Assembly: GCF_001540865.1 (NCBI RefSeq) | Contig: NC_033636.1 | Location: 9,198,192-9,262,191 of the forward strand | Reading direction: 5' to 3' | Source: Ananas comosus | Lineage: Eukaryota; Streptophyta; Magnoliopsida; Poales; Bromeliaceae | Length of the DNA: 64,000 nt | Shown: piece after piece, positions 1 through 10,264 of the stretch | Layout: each line of letters opens with the position of its first letter | How positions within the stretch are numbered: position 1 is the first letter of the stretch | The notes under the pieces: model-generated | What the model saw: the letters and a program-made list of their open reading frames with translations, nothing else | What the model was told of the DNA's origin: nothing | Databases searched by the model: none | Made by a program: the position numbers and the translations under genes

Positions 1-535
1 TCACTTCCTACCGTTAGAGTTCCGTTATAAAAAAAAATTTTATGCCAAAAATACCCCTCCGCCTTCTTCTCTGTTGCTTCGCCTCCCTCCGGCTCGCCGC
101 CTCGCCGCTGCCTCACCGCCTCGCCCTCTTCCACTGCCTCGCCCTCGCCCACGCCCACATTCCCTTCGCCCTCCTCCGCCGCCTCGCCTTCGCCCTCGTT
201 GCTCTTGCCTACCTCTTAATCAACGCCAACCTCGATTTCCTCCCTACTGTCACCGAAATCGAGGGGCGGCGAAGGTGCAAGAGGAGAAGGGGAGTAGGTA
301 GAGAAGAAAATAGAGAGAAATCGCGGCAGATAGAGGCGGCGGTTAAGGAAGATGATGGAGGGGACGAAAATGGTGAAGGGCAAAATGGTCATTTTATACA
401 CCGTACCCCCTTGTGAACCTTTTTCATTTTACAAGGGGACAAAGTTTAGTTTTTTAAATGACATGAGGGGAAAATGAAAAATTGAATTTTGACAGAGAGG
501 TTTTAGGTAATTTAGCCATATATTTATTCTATTTG
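1..535. other. Intergenic, pyrimidine-rich low-complexity DNA, no gene
   Basis: The first 300 bases hold a C/T-rich stretch with many short open frames and no recognisable protein. The flanks mention a run of AT-rich bases and G-rich tracts that look like an old transposon end. The open frames on both strands result from the codon-like CTC/GCC composition. I see no splice sites, domain or repeat boundary that I can defend here. Confidence 0.5.
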
Positions 536-727
536 GATTTTGGAATACTATTGATAGTAAAAATAGAGTGTTTATTATTAATTTTTTTTATTTTTTGTAA
601 TGTTTAGGATTTAGTAGAGTTTAGATGGAATTAATAGAAATGATCAAAGGGGTACAAAAAGAATAGTAAGTATTCAATTATTGTTCGTAAATACTGTTTA
701 TTTACCATCAATAGCAGTCTAAGTGAA
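536..727. mobile_element. Small decayed foldback MITE
   Basis: The left end reads TGGAATACTATTGATAGTAA and the right end carries its imperfect inverse (TTTACCATCAATAGCAGTCTA), followed by a CT microsatellite. The ends match the complete small MITE at 62337-62595, so this is probably a decayed relative. The centre is AT-rich without coding potential. Boundaries are approximate. Confidence 0.5.
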
Positions 728-1520
728 TTCTCTCTCTCTCAATTCTTGTTCCTTTATAACTTATTAAGTCAAAGGCATATTTGCCAAAAGGGAACAAAGG
801 AGAGAAAAGACATTGTAAAGAGGGAAAAAATAATCAGACATGATACACATAAGAGACTACCAGATGTTAAATAATACGAAACAATCGTTATTTTTTATAA
901 AACTTAAGCTGGTACGGAAACGACGTTTAAATTTTTTATATTTAACACTTTTCCTCACATTTAAGTTCAAAACTTTTTGCTAGACTCATTACTTGGACTT
1001 GAATTAAATAAGAAAAAATTAATAATATTAGGGGGTTGTCGTGACTCGAATTTAAGATCTTTTGCTCTAATACCATATTAAATGACACGAAACAATTGTT
1101 ATTCTCTAACGATACTTAAATATTTTTATATTTAACACTAGAATTTAGCTATAAATATATCTTGAAAAATATAATATGTATACATATATACAGGTGTAAG
1201 TTTTACAGGGTTTAAATTTTAGAGTTCACAATTTTTTTACAAAAAATTAGTAAAAAAATAAAATTGAGAAGACAAGAGGTAGAATATATATGCGCCTTAA
1301 ATTGGGTAGAGTATAAATCTTATACTTAATCTAGTAAGTGTACAAATAGTATTTCTCATAGCGCTATTATGGATGAGGCACATAAGTGATGAAATGAAAA
1401 AGAAAAGAAACAACAATTTAGCCATTACTAATTAAAGCGATTTACAATCCAACTCTAACACCGTATTAATTATTCTCTACATCAATTTAATAGAAAGTAA
1501 TTTTCGAACCTAAGCTAGTA
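728..1520. other. Intergenic DNA with a dispersed AT-rich repeat
   Basis: Two related segments occur at about 862-950 and 1068-1138 (a TTAAAT-n-ACGAAACAA-n-GTTATT core ending in ATATTTAACAC). Diverged copies of the same unit appear near 56450-56530 and 59318-59400, so this is a dispersed repeat family of unknown class. No coding sequence was seen. Confidence 0.45.
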
Positions 1521-1697
1521 AAAAAATATTATATATATATATATACCATGCTCATGGTAATTAAGAAAATGATGAACTGACTGTTCCTAGAGCAAGTGGC
1601 AAAGGGCTAGTAAAAAAATATTTTATATTTATATACCATGCTCATGGTAATTAAGAAAATGATGAACTGACCGTCCCTAGAGCAAGTGGCAAAGGGC
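1521..1697 (+). repeat. Local tandem duplication of about 90 bp
   Basis: The block at 1521-1609 (TA run, CCATGCTCATGGTAATTAAG, then the first bases of a SINE) is repeated at 1611-1697. The second copy continues into the full SINE at 1666-1827 while the first stops after AAAGGGCTA. The duplication therefore postdates the SINE insertion and carried only its 5' edge. Confidence 0.7.
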
Positions 1698-1827
1698 TTG
1701 GTTGTTGGTACCTGAGGCCCAAGTTCGAATTCTAGTTGATTCATATTTTTTGCTAAGTTTATTTCTAAATAAAATAAACGAAGCGGGTAGCGTGTTATCT
1801 ATCTCTCAAAAAAAAAAGAAAAAGCGA
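1666..1827 (+). mobile_element. tRNA-derived SINE, complete copy with 13-bp TSD
   Basis: This copy shows an A-box-like stretch (TGGCAAAGGGCTTGG), a B-box-like stretch (AAGTTCGAATTC), a body with AAATAAAATAAACGAAGCGG, and an A-rich tail. A 13-bp target-site duplication AAGAAAATGATGA flanks it at 1653-1665 and 1828-1840. It belongs to a family with copies at 19632, 30075 (-), 43860, 45520 (-), 61358 and 61891 (-). The Pol III boxes, poly-A tail and TSD together support SINE status. Confidence 0.85.
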
Positions 1828-1840
1828 AAGAAAATGATGA

Positions 1841-2832
1841 TATATATAGAGTTAAGAGGTTTTAATTGTTTTATATAGGGAAGCTTTGGAATCAAAACAT
1901 TTGCTATGGCACCTTTCTAATTACAAACCACCTATATATGTGGCAAAACCATGCTATATATATATAGACAAATTAAAAGCTCTTTCAAGCTTTTTACTTT
2001 TTTTCCTTTCCTTTTTTTTTGTTTTCTTTTTGGCTTTAATTTCTTTGAGTTATTACTACTATAAATTAAGTAGATGTAAAAGAAGAAGAAGCACAAGAAT
2101 AGCATGTTTTTTGTAGGTGGCCATCTCTTTCACTCACCCTGTTTAGGCTAAAGCATATCTCCATAAGGTTGGTGAGCTCATGATATCTTTTTTTCTTTTC
2201 TTTTCTTTTCTTTTCTTTTCCTTTTTGTTGTTGTTTTTCCCTTCTCCCTATTCTCCCTCACCCTCAGAGATTTAAAAAAAAAGAAAAGAAAAAAAAAAGG
2301 GGATATGTGTATTGCACAACAAAGATGTAACACTCTTTGCATTTTGCCCCTTTTGACCTTTTCCTTAACATGCACTTGTCCTTGGTCCTTACTCCTTACC
2401 CAAGGGTCATGAAGAAAAAAATATTGCATATTAATTAATTACATGCACCCATGTGTTTATAAGCTAGTGCATCTCACACATTACACTTCATTAACTAATT
2501 AAGTTAACTAGTGTAGGAACCTGCACGATGCGACGGATATAATCATATTTGATTAAATTTAATAATATAAAAAATACTTTAAAACTTTTAGAATAAAATT
2601 ATAATTTAATAAAAAATAACGAAAGATAAAAAAAATTATAAGAGAAAAAAATGTGTTACATAAAAATCGGACTCCTTTGTATCCTCATTTAGAGCATTCT
2701 CTACTAATACCGATACTTTCGTGAAATATCATAGCGCCTTCAACCCTTTTTCGGCAAGTCCTATACATTACAAATATAAGTGGTCGACATCGAGGGAGAA
2801 AGGTTCGAGGCTAGGGTTAGAGTTCGACTCAC
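1841..2832. other. Intergenic DNA with a CTTTT microsatellite, no gene
   Basis: AT-rich sequence with a pentanucleotide (CTTTT)n tract at about 2186-2228 and several A/T homopolymers. The open frames at 1886-2116 and 2178-2429 are low-complexity Phe/Lys runs and carry no domain. I see no supported gene. Confidence 0.5.
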
Positions 2833-2953
2833 TCGACGTTGACGGTGAGAGCGAGGGCGGTGCGCTTGCGGGCTTGAGGGGAGCAGACGTAGTAGGCGAG
2901 GTCGTTGTCGAGAACGCCATTTGCCGTGCCCACAGACTTCTCAGGCAACGATT
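2833..2953 (-). pseudogene. Orphan exon-like gene fragment
   Basis: On the minus strand an island of moderate GC reads openly with the core ...TANGVLDNDLAYYVC... and ends in LALTVNVE. It is bounded by an acceptor-like CTAAG and a donor-like GTGAGT, so it looks like a real exon. I do not recognise the protein. No matching upstream or downstream exon was found, and the surroundings are transposon-like. It may be a gene fragment captured by a mobile element or the last remnant of a dead gene. A non-exonic origin is not excluded. Confidence 0.35.
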
Positions 2954-2989
2954 CTTAGAAAATAGAAACTAATGAGAGGGAAGTCGAAG

Positions 2990-4045
2990 TAGCGACGTTA
3001 CAAATAAGGAATTATGAGATGGGAAGTCGAAGATACATACGTTATGAAAAAAAATTAATAAGATGGGAAGCTGAAGAGATAGACGTTACAGAAAAGGAAA
3101 GCCGAAGGGACCGCTTAGCCATTTGGTTCAAAAAAGGGACAAGTAAGGATGAAAGATAGGCTGCCACGTAGTAAGATTAGGGGAAATAATGTTAAGGTAT
3201 AGATGTTTCTAAATCAAACTCCAATTCGATAGTTATCAATCTAAAGTATTCAAATGGCCCAAGTGTAACAAATTAAAAATTTTGAATTTATATTATATAT
3301 GCAGCAAGCAGCCATAAAATCCAACTATGCAGACCGTTGCTTCACGAATTGATTTTTTAAAAATTTATGATATTTGATGCGTAGGCAAAAACATTCGTTA
3401 AATTTAATTTTAATTTTGAAGCCTTCATAATAGGATTTTATATATGTGTGGCATGTAAGAAGTGTACTTAGGGATTTCTTTCTCTATTAGAAGCTTGGAA
3501 TAATTCTATTCAAGTTGTTAATTAGCACGTCAATATAATACCTTTTCATTTAATTTAATTAATACGATCATAAAACAAAAAAGTGCGTATCCACTAACTC
3601 TATTTCACGTAATAATAAAAAGACACTCTCAATACTAAATGTACTCTTAATATTAATCCAACATGCTATATAAAATTATCAGCACATACAACAATTAACA
3701 CGGAGCATTTTCAAATGAAAATCTTTGTAAGTGGTTTCGAGACAAACCCATGGTTAATATGATTTGGTTAGTTTCTCCTCCATGATTTAGTCTATTGCCC
3801 TACGCATGTATGTATGTATGTATGTATGTATGTATGTACGTGTTTAGTCGCTATCTCAAGGATTTGTTGCATGACAGGATATCTTAGCTGCCGTTTTCTT
3901 ATGGCATCTAACAAATACGTTAAATCTGGGCATGGAAAAATTATTTGACTACGTACATACGTTGAATGTACGTACTTTGTTTGTAGTGTTCGTAGTTCGA
4001 AACAGGGATGTCTACGTGCTTATGATGTATATCCTAACTTGCTTA
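2990..4045. other. Intergenic DNA, no gene seen
   Basis: AT-rich DNA with an (ATGT)n microsatellite at about 3807-3838 and three short repeated phrases around 2968-3085 (ATGAGA...GGGAAG...GAAG...ACGTTA). No coding sequence or defined element could be supported. Confidence 0.45.
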
Positions 4046-4435
4046 GTGTTCGTTTGGTTTGGTTGGACATAAAATCGTAAAAAATAATTGTTTATTAAAA
4101 ATTTTTAAATTTTTTTTGCGTTTTGTAGTGTTTGGTTAATTTACAGGAAAAAAAAATTAGTTTCCATCAATATTTGTTTGGTTGGAAGAAAAAAATTTGT
4201 ATTTGTTTGGTTTGGTAAAAGAAATGAATGATAAAAGTTTTACACAGCTTGAATTTTTATTTTCTGCCCAAAAAAAATGAAAAATAAATTTTTTTTTTCA
4301 AATCCGATAAAAAATATTTTTACGGTTGAGTCAAAAAAAAAAGCGGAAAGGTAATTTTCATACTGAAAATAATTTTTACTACCCATTTTTTTAAAAAAAA
4401 AAGCTTTACAACTAAACTAAATAATTATTCTAATT
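4046..4435. mobile_element. Probable MITE with degenerate TIRs
   Basis: The left end (GTGTTCGTTTGGTTTGG after a TTA) and the right end (CAACTAAACTAAATAATT) are imperfect inverted repeats, and the interior is AT-rich without coding potential. The 'GTTTGGTT' end is typical of plant PIF/Harbinger- or hAT-type MITEs. Limits and class are tentative. Confidence 0.4.
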
Positions 4436-4889
4436 TTTAAATCAATTTAAAATACTATCAGAATGTTAAAAAAATAATAATAATGCAATTTTTAATGCCC
4501 AATTAATTGACATTTGACACCATGCCTACTAAAAAAGTGCATGAGGATTTTTGTTATTTAGTCACAATTTTTTTTTCTTAACAAAAATAAAAATAAAAGC
4601 CCCACTAAAAAAGACCCCTGGGGGAATATTTGGGCGACTAATCCTTTACAATTTTTTAATTGTAAGAATAAATATTCAAAATTTTTATTTATAATATTAG
4701 ACTTAAACAATGAATAATTTATCATTTTCTTGTAATTTATATATTTTTTATAGAAAAACTTTAAAAAAGTGGTATAGTATTAAATTTAAAAAATAATTTT
4801 ATTAATTTAAAAAATAATAAATAATTTACCATATTCAAATAGCAGTGAAAATTTTACAGTAAAAACTTAATTTTTATAAATAATAAATA

Positions 4890-5080
4890 AAAATTCTCCG
4901 AAGTGGTGTGGGGCCCACGAGAGGGCGCGCACCACGGACGGTGGGCGCGTCGCTGCCTACGTGGGGACTGACGTCACGGCTGACGTGCCACCGAGGCCAC
5001 GCCCATGCGCTTTTTTTTTTCCAACCACGCTTGGACCAAACATTGCTCCCTGCACCGCGCGTATAAAAACATCTCATGCA
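4890..5080 (+). promoter_or_regulatory. Promoter-like GC-rich island without a downstream gene
   Basis: This island has a perfect palindromic bZIP/CRE-type site TGACGTCA at 4969-4976, a second TGACGTG at 4981-4987 (12 bp apart, spaced like an as-1 element), a TACGTGGG G-box-like site just upstream, and a TATA box TATAAAAA at 5062-5069. The order and spacing resemble a compact plant promoter. No supported coding region follows before the MITE at 5165. It could be a displaced promoter or a promoter for a non-coding transcript. Confidence 0.4.
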
Positions 5081-5164
5081 CCACACCTCGTAAGAAAAAA
5101 AAAAAAAAAATTGTTTCAACTTACCTCAACTGCCGTTTGTTTTGATCTAACTACGTAACTCTTA

Positions 5165-5843
5165 GGGTGCGTTTGGTTCGCGCTATCTTTTAAAGATTCT
5201 TAATAATTTAATGGGAATAAAAAAATATGACGGTTTTTGGCTAAACGCATGGTTGGTAATATTGGATTCACTTGGGAATAAGATTCACCCCAAAGTACTA
5301 ATCTCATTCCGTTGAGGGAGGGTGTGTATCCTCATATTAATGGATTAGGGTAATCATAATATGTCTAATCTTTTTTTTTTCTTCCTATCCGCCGGCTAAT
5401 TGATATTATTTTTCTTTACACTCTAACCTTATATCTCTCTCTAAACTTATTTTTCTCTCTAAAATTCAACTTTTTTTTCTCTCTCTAAACTAAGCTTTCT
5501 CTCTCTCTCTTTTTAAAATTTCAACTCTCTCACTCTCTCTAATTTCGACTATATTTTTCTTTCTATTTTTTTAACTATACTCTCTCTCTCTCTCTAACTT
5601 ATACTCTCTCTTTCTTTTTTCTAAAAAGATGTTGAAACTTTTGGTAACATTATCTAAAATTAATTAATTAAATTAAATAATTAATTGTATATTTTTTGTA
5701 ATATTAAATAACATGGCTAATTAATATTACCGTGCAAACCAAACACAGGAATTCCACATTCTTAGTAATAGGATGAATATGAATAAGATTCTCGGATATC
5801 TTTTAATCCTAGTAATCTTTCATAATGCGAACCAAACGCATCC
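5165..5843. mobile_element. PIF/Harbinger (Tourist-like) MITE
   Basis: The inverted ends GGGTGCGTTTGGTTCGC and GCGAACCAAACGCATCC are almost perfect. They are flanked by TTA direct repeats at 5162-5164 and 5844-5846, the TSD typical of the PIF/Harbinger superfamily. The interior holds CT-rich low-complexity sequence and no transposase, so it is non-autonomous (679 bp). Confidence 0.8.
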
Positions 5844-5846
5844 TTA

Positions 5847-7400
5847 AATTATTTTAATTTATTTGATTTCAGACAGTGACTGATTTTTTTTATTTTGAAA
5901 TTTGAATGTGTTGCTTATCTTTATAAATTTAATTAATATATTTTATACAATTATGCAATTATAAATTCACTAAAGGTAGGAATTAGCTTAATTTTAAAAG
6001 ATTCAATACTAAAATTAAAATTTTCAAAGGTTGGATAGTCAAATTAAAATAGTTTCCGGTTCAAATAAGTTTTATATACTATTACAAAAAATAAAAAAAG
6101 ATACATTTTAATTTGCTCCTTAAGGTATTGCTCATTTTCTTTATCACTATATATTTCCAAAAGCTATATATTTAATTATTTTATAATTTTTATTTTATCT
6201 TAAGTATATCTATCATTAAACATAGTAGTAACGTGGTATTTTTTGTTTTAATGCACAATATAGCATTTTCATATTGTATAATTAAATTTGTAAAAAATAT
6301 AATTTTAATAGCACCAAAGTACAAAATTTAAACTATGAAGATAATCAAGTATAATTTTTTAAATCACAGAATTGTAGAGTGAAAATGCACTAGATCACAT
6401 AGGATAAATTAATATTTACCAAAAAATTGTCATTAAAGTTTTAAAATTAACGTATAACTCATTGAATATATTTTATAGTAATTAATATAGCATCAAATAT
6501 AAATCAAATAATGCTTATTTATATATTGAATTGAATTTTAATTTTAATTACACAGATTATTAAAAAAATTAAATGCAGTGCATGAGACGTATATATACAC
6601 CGGGTGCATGAATTTCTCGGTTGGCGGGATGCGGCGGGGCCCACAGCGGATCTGTACGGCTAACCTGCGCCGACACCTTAACGTGCGCGGCGCATCCCCC
6701 GTGCCGCGTCCACATTTTTTTATTGCATTATTCTCGGGTAATATGTATTCGTAGTCCCTGTACTATTCCAATATTAGGACTCGACCCCTGTACGTTTTCA
6801 TTTCGAATTTAATCCTGAATTTTTTTACTTTTAGCTCAACTGTTTAATTCTAACTACAAAATTTTATTTTGTAATAACAAATTTACATGTTTTTACAAAA
6901 ATAATTTAGTTATTTTGGTTGCGATAAAAAGGTAACAAATGTTATACATTTTCAAATTACATTAAAAAAAAAACAGCAGGCACAAATTTTGTTACAAGAA
7001 GTGCAAAACAACTCAAATTAAATGAATTATTTTTTAAAACATTACATTATAAAATTAAAACTTTTATATAGAAGACAGTTGAGGGATTAAATACTAATAT
7101 TAAAGCACTACAGGGGCTTAATGACAAAATTTCGTCTGTTATTCTCACCCCCGCCTCACTCAACTACCACGCCGCACCATCGAAACGGCCCCAAATTCGC
7201 ACCCTCTCCTCTCATTGGCTACGGCGCGAAAACGTATTACAGCGTCGCTTCTTCGCGGGTGCGAAAGGGCATTTCCGGTATTTCACGCGTCCTTTTTCGT
7301 CCCCACCTCTCTCTCTCTGTCTCTCTCTAAACCTCTCTTTCTCTCTCTACCTCGTTCGTTCTCTTCTCCTTTTAACCCCCCTCGGTCCCTTTTAACCTCT
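5847..7400. other. Intergenic DNA upstream of the repeat-protein gene
   Basis: Mostly AT-rich. A GC-rich patch at about 6600-6720 follows a TATATATA-containing stretch but leads to no supported gene. Bases 7130-7400 become C/T-rich and probably form the core promoter and start of the 5' leader of the next gene. A TTTATAAT sequence near 7404 could act as a weak TATA element. Confidence 0.45.
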
Positions 7401-7535
7401 TTCGCTTTATAATCGCGCTCTGGTGCTTCGGCGGCCCTCGAAACCCTAGCCACCGACCTCGCCGCTCGCGATCTCGAATCGCCCCTCGTTCAATTTCGAT
7501 TCCGAAGCGCTCCGGGAACGGCGTTGCGGAGTTGC

Positions 7536-9980
7536 GTATGTGAGTTCCTCTGCTCCGAGAGGTTTAGGTTTCGATTTCGGTTTCGATTTCTTTGTGTTAA
7601 TGTTTTGTTATGTTATGCTACTTGTTCATTAAATTGTTTTTCCTGCATATTTTAGAGTTAAAATTGCGATTTTGATGCCATTTCGTTGATTAGCACTATC
7701 GGTTTCTCTTAATTACGTGTTTTTAGAAGAGATGTAACATGTTGTCGTGGCTCTATTTATCCTTCTTTTTTTTTTTTGGATTTTTTTTTTTAATCAAGGG
7801 TTGTGTGAGTCCTCTGTTGGAATTGCGGTTATATTATCCAATCCCAAGCCAAATTTGAAAAAAGAAACAAAAAAAAAAGAAGAGATTTTTGCTCAGCTCT
7901 TTCAGTTTTTTCTTTTCCGATTTAAGCTCTTTCTATTCTATGCTTTTTTTTTGCTCTGCTTTACTCTCTAATTTAGTTAGGGATTTGTACTCTCCTCTCT
8001 TTTAAGTGGGTATTAATCAAATTTTATTTCTTCCCCAAATTTCTGTTCCCTTTTTTGGCGAAAAATTCGGAAATTGTGTGCAAAATTTCTAAAGATTTGG
8101 CTAGCAAGTTAATTGCTTTGTTGTCGTTTAATGCTAGTGAGGCTGCTCCAATACTCAATATTTTCCTCGTGCAAATTAGCATTAATGGTAGATTCATGCT
8201 TGCCTTAAATAGTTACTAGTCTCAATTAAACGAATTTAATGTTAATAAAAATTGCACCTTTTCATAGCGGTTACCCCTGATACAGCAGGGTTTTCCTACC
8301 AGTGGTTGTTTCATAGAAGCAAAACACCTTGCGGTTTTACGTTGCCTCCTCATCCTGATCTAGATCTGAGTGTGTTCTCTTAATTAGTTTTTGTTGTTTG
8401 CATGTTCAACTTCTTACTTTATTACTATTATTCGATGATTTATATAATTTGATTTGGGTTTTCATGGTTTTGTTAGCCAGATAAATCTGGCTGGGCCTTT
8501 ATTTTGTTCTCTAATTTTCTCATGTCTCCTGAGATTATGTGCTTTGATATTTTTTTGCTGTAGTAGCATATTGAATATTTGTCTCTAGAGATTGTTTTGT
8601 GCTGTTAATTTTCGGTTCAATGCTTCAATATTAGGGTTGCCTGCTTCTTTTCTTCCTGTGATGTTGGATTTTGGTGTTGTTTGTTTGTTTTTTCCTTTTT
8701 TTTTTAATTCCATTCAGTCTACCAAATCTATGATTTGGTAATTTCTTACTGTGTTGGCAGTTCTTTGCATGAGTGGCTGTAATTTTTAGTCCTTTTCTTA
8801 CAATGTTCTTTTTACCATTTTATGGTATCAATAATATATCAGTATATCAAGTATCATTTCCAGTTATACTTTAAATTAACGATCGTGTTTATCTCAAATC
8901 CAAAAAATACCCGAATGTTATGGTAAAAGTGGTATCGGAGTGAACTGTATATGTTCTACTCTTTATTTTCCAGTAATTGTGCAATTTGCTTCATCTTTAG
9001 GAATATGGATTTCGCTTTCCTTTTTCTTTTTCTTTTTTTTTTCCTTATCAAGAAAAAGTGCTGCAGATAGGCTGGAAAAGAGGATGGTAGTAGACAAGTT
9101 TGTTGAAGGATCTGCTGCACCTTGAAAATTTATATAATACCCTTCAGAAATTTTTCTGCAGTTCTTAAACCTATCTCTATCTTTTTTTGTTTTTCTTAAT
9201 TACCAATTATTTAATTTCATTCTTTCCCTTTTCTTCTATCTGTTCTATTTTTACAGCTTGTGAATCATCTAGCTTTATCTTAGCTGGTTTTACAAGCGTC
9301 ATTTATGGCTCTTTTCGGTACTGCTGAGATATTTATTTTCATAGTTTCACTTCATAAGACTTCTCTGTCGGTTATAGTTATTAAATCTGTCCATTAAAAT
9401 CTTATCCAGATCTTTGTAACCGGTAAAACTGCATCTATTGTTGTGAATTTACATGTCAAAAGAGGGCTCTCTTCTTCATACTCTATGAATAATCCTCTTT
9501 GTTTTGGCAGTGTCATACCTTGTGTCCCTGTATATGGCTTGTTGTCTTATAATCCTTTACTTGTGATTGGTAGAGTAAGGACTGTCGATTAAATCTGGCA
9601 TTACTATGCTTTTAGTTGATACTTATCGAAACCAAGCAAGAAGCTGGCTCCTAAAAAGTTCCTTGTATCTAGAGAGATGTGTGAAAAACTTGCTAGACTA
9701 CAAGGGTGTGTTGCCTTCTATTGCTTTGTCTTCTGCGAATGAGCGATTCCGAATTACTGTCGTCAAAATTGCGTACTTGCATGAGGTGCTAATATCATAT
9801 TTCGCAAGATTTCGCCTCTTTATTTTTCTTTTGGCAACAGCATATATCCTATTATCGTTTCAGCTTTAACTTGTAGTTTGGGGAGACATTTCTCTGTTTC
9901 ATTTAGCCTTGCTGTATTTTTTTTCCTCTCTTGTTAATCTTGTTTTTAAGTAGCTCTAATTTGCCTTGATTTGTCTTTAG
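7536..9980 (+). other. Leader intron of the repeat-protein gene
   Basis: A donor GTATGTGAG at 7536 follows a C/T-rich, CpG-containing leader typical of a 5' UTR. A T-rich tract ending TTTGTCTTTAG at 9980 (or CAG at 9983) gives the acceptor. The 2.4 kb between is T-rich, intron-like and without domain-bearing ORFs. Long first introns in leaders often enhance expression in plants. The boundaries are inferred from splice consensus only. Confidence 0.55.
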
Positions 9981-10094
9981 CAGGAACTGTTAGCTGCTCT
10001 GCTCTGGGTTATGCCACTGATCGGCTAATTACTCGAAGTTGGATCTTGGCTTAAACTCCCATCTCTCCGTTCTTTTTATATCAAGACTATTGAA

Positions 10095-10163
10095 ATGGAT
10101 CGCTGCGATACATCGGGTTTTGTTAGCGGAGGTTGCAACAACATCTCCCACCGATGCTTCTAA
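10095..10163 (+). CDS. Candidate regulatory uORF, 22 aa
   Basis: In the leader of the downstream gene, 102 bases before its ATG, a short frame starts MDRCDTSGFVSGG and ends ...HRCF then TAA. It is Cys/Gly/Ser-rich and composed like a real peptide, not low-complexity. Plant genes of the loricrin-like/WRKY19-like group have been reported among those with conserved-peptide uORFs, as far as I recall. I cannot confirm that this peptide matches one. It would be expected to lower translation of the main ORF. Confidence 0.5.
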   Translation: MDRCDTSGFVSGGCNNISHRCF

Positions 10164-10264
10164 CCTAGTTCGGTAGCATTAACCTTTTCTAAGTCCCGGA
10201 AGTCAGGCAAAGTGGTCTTTTTCAATTAAGGTTCAGTTGATACTAAAGAGGTTTCTTACTTTTA

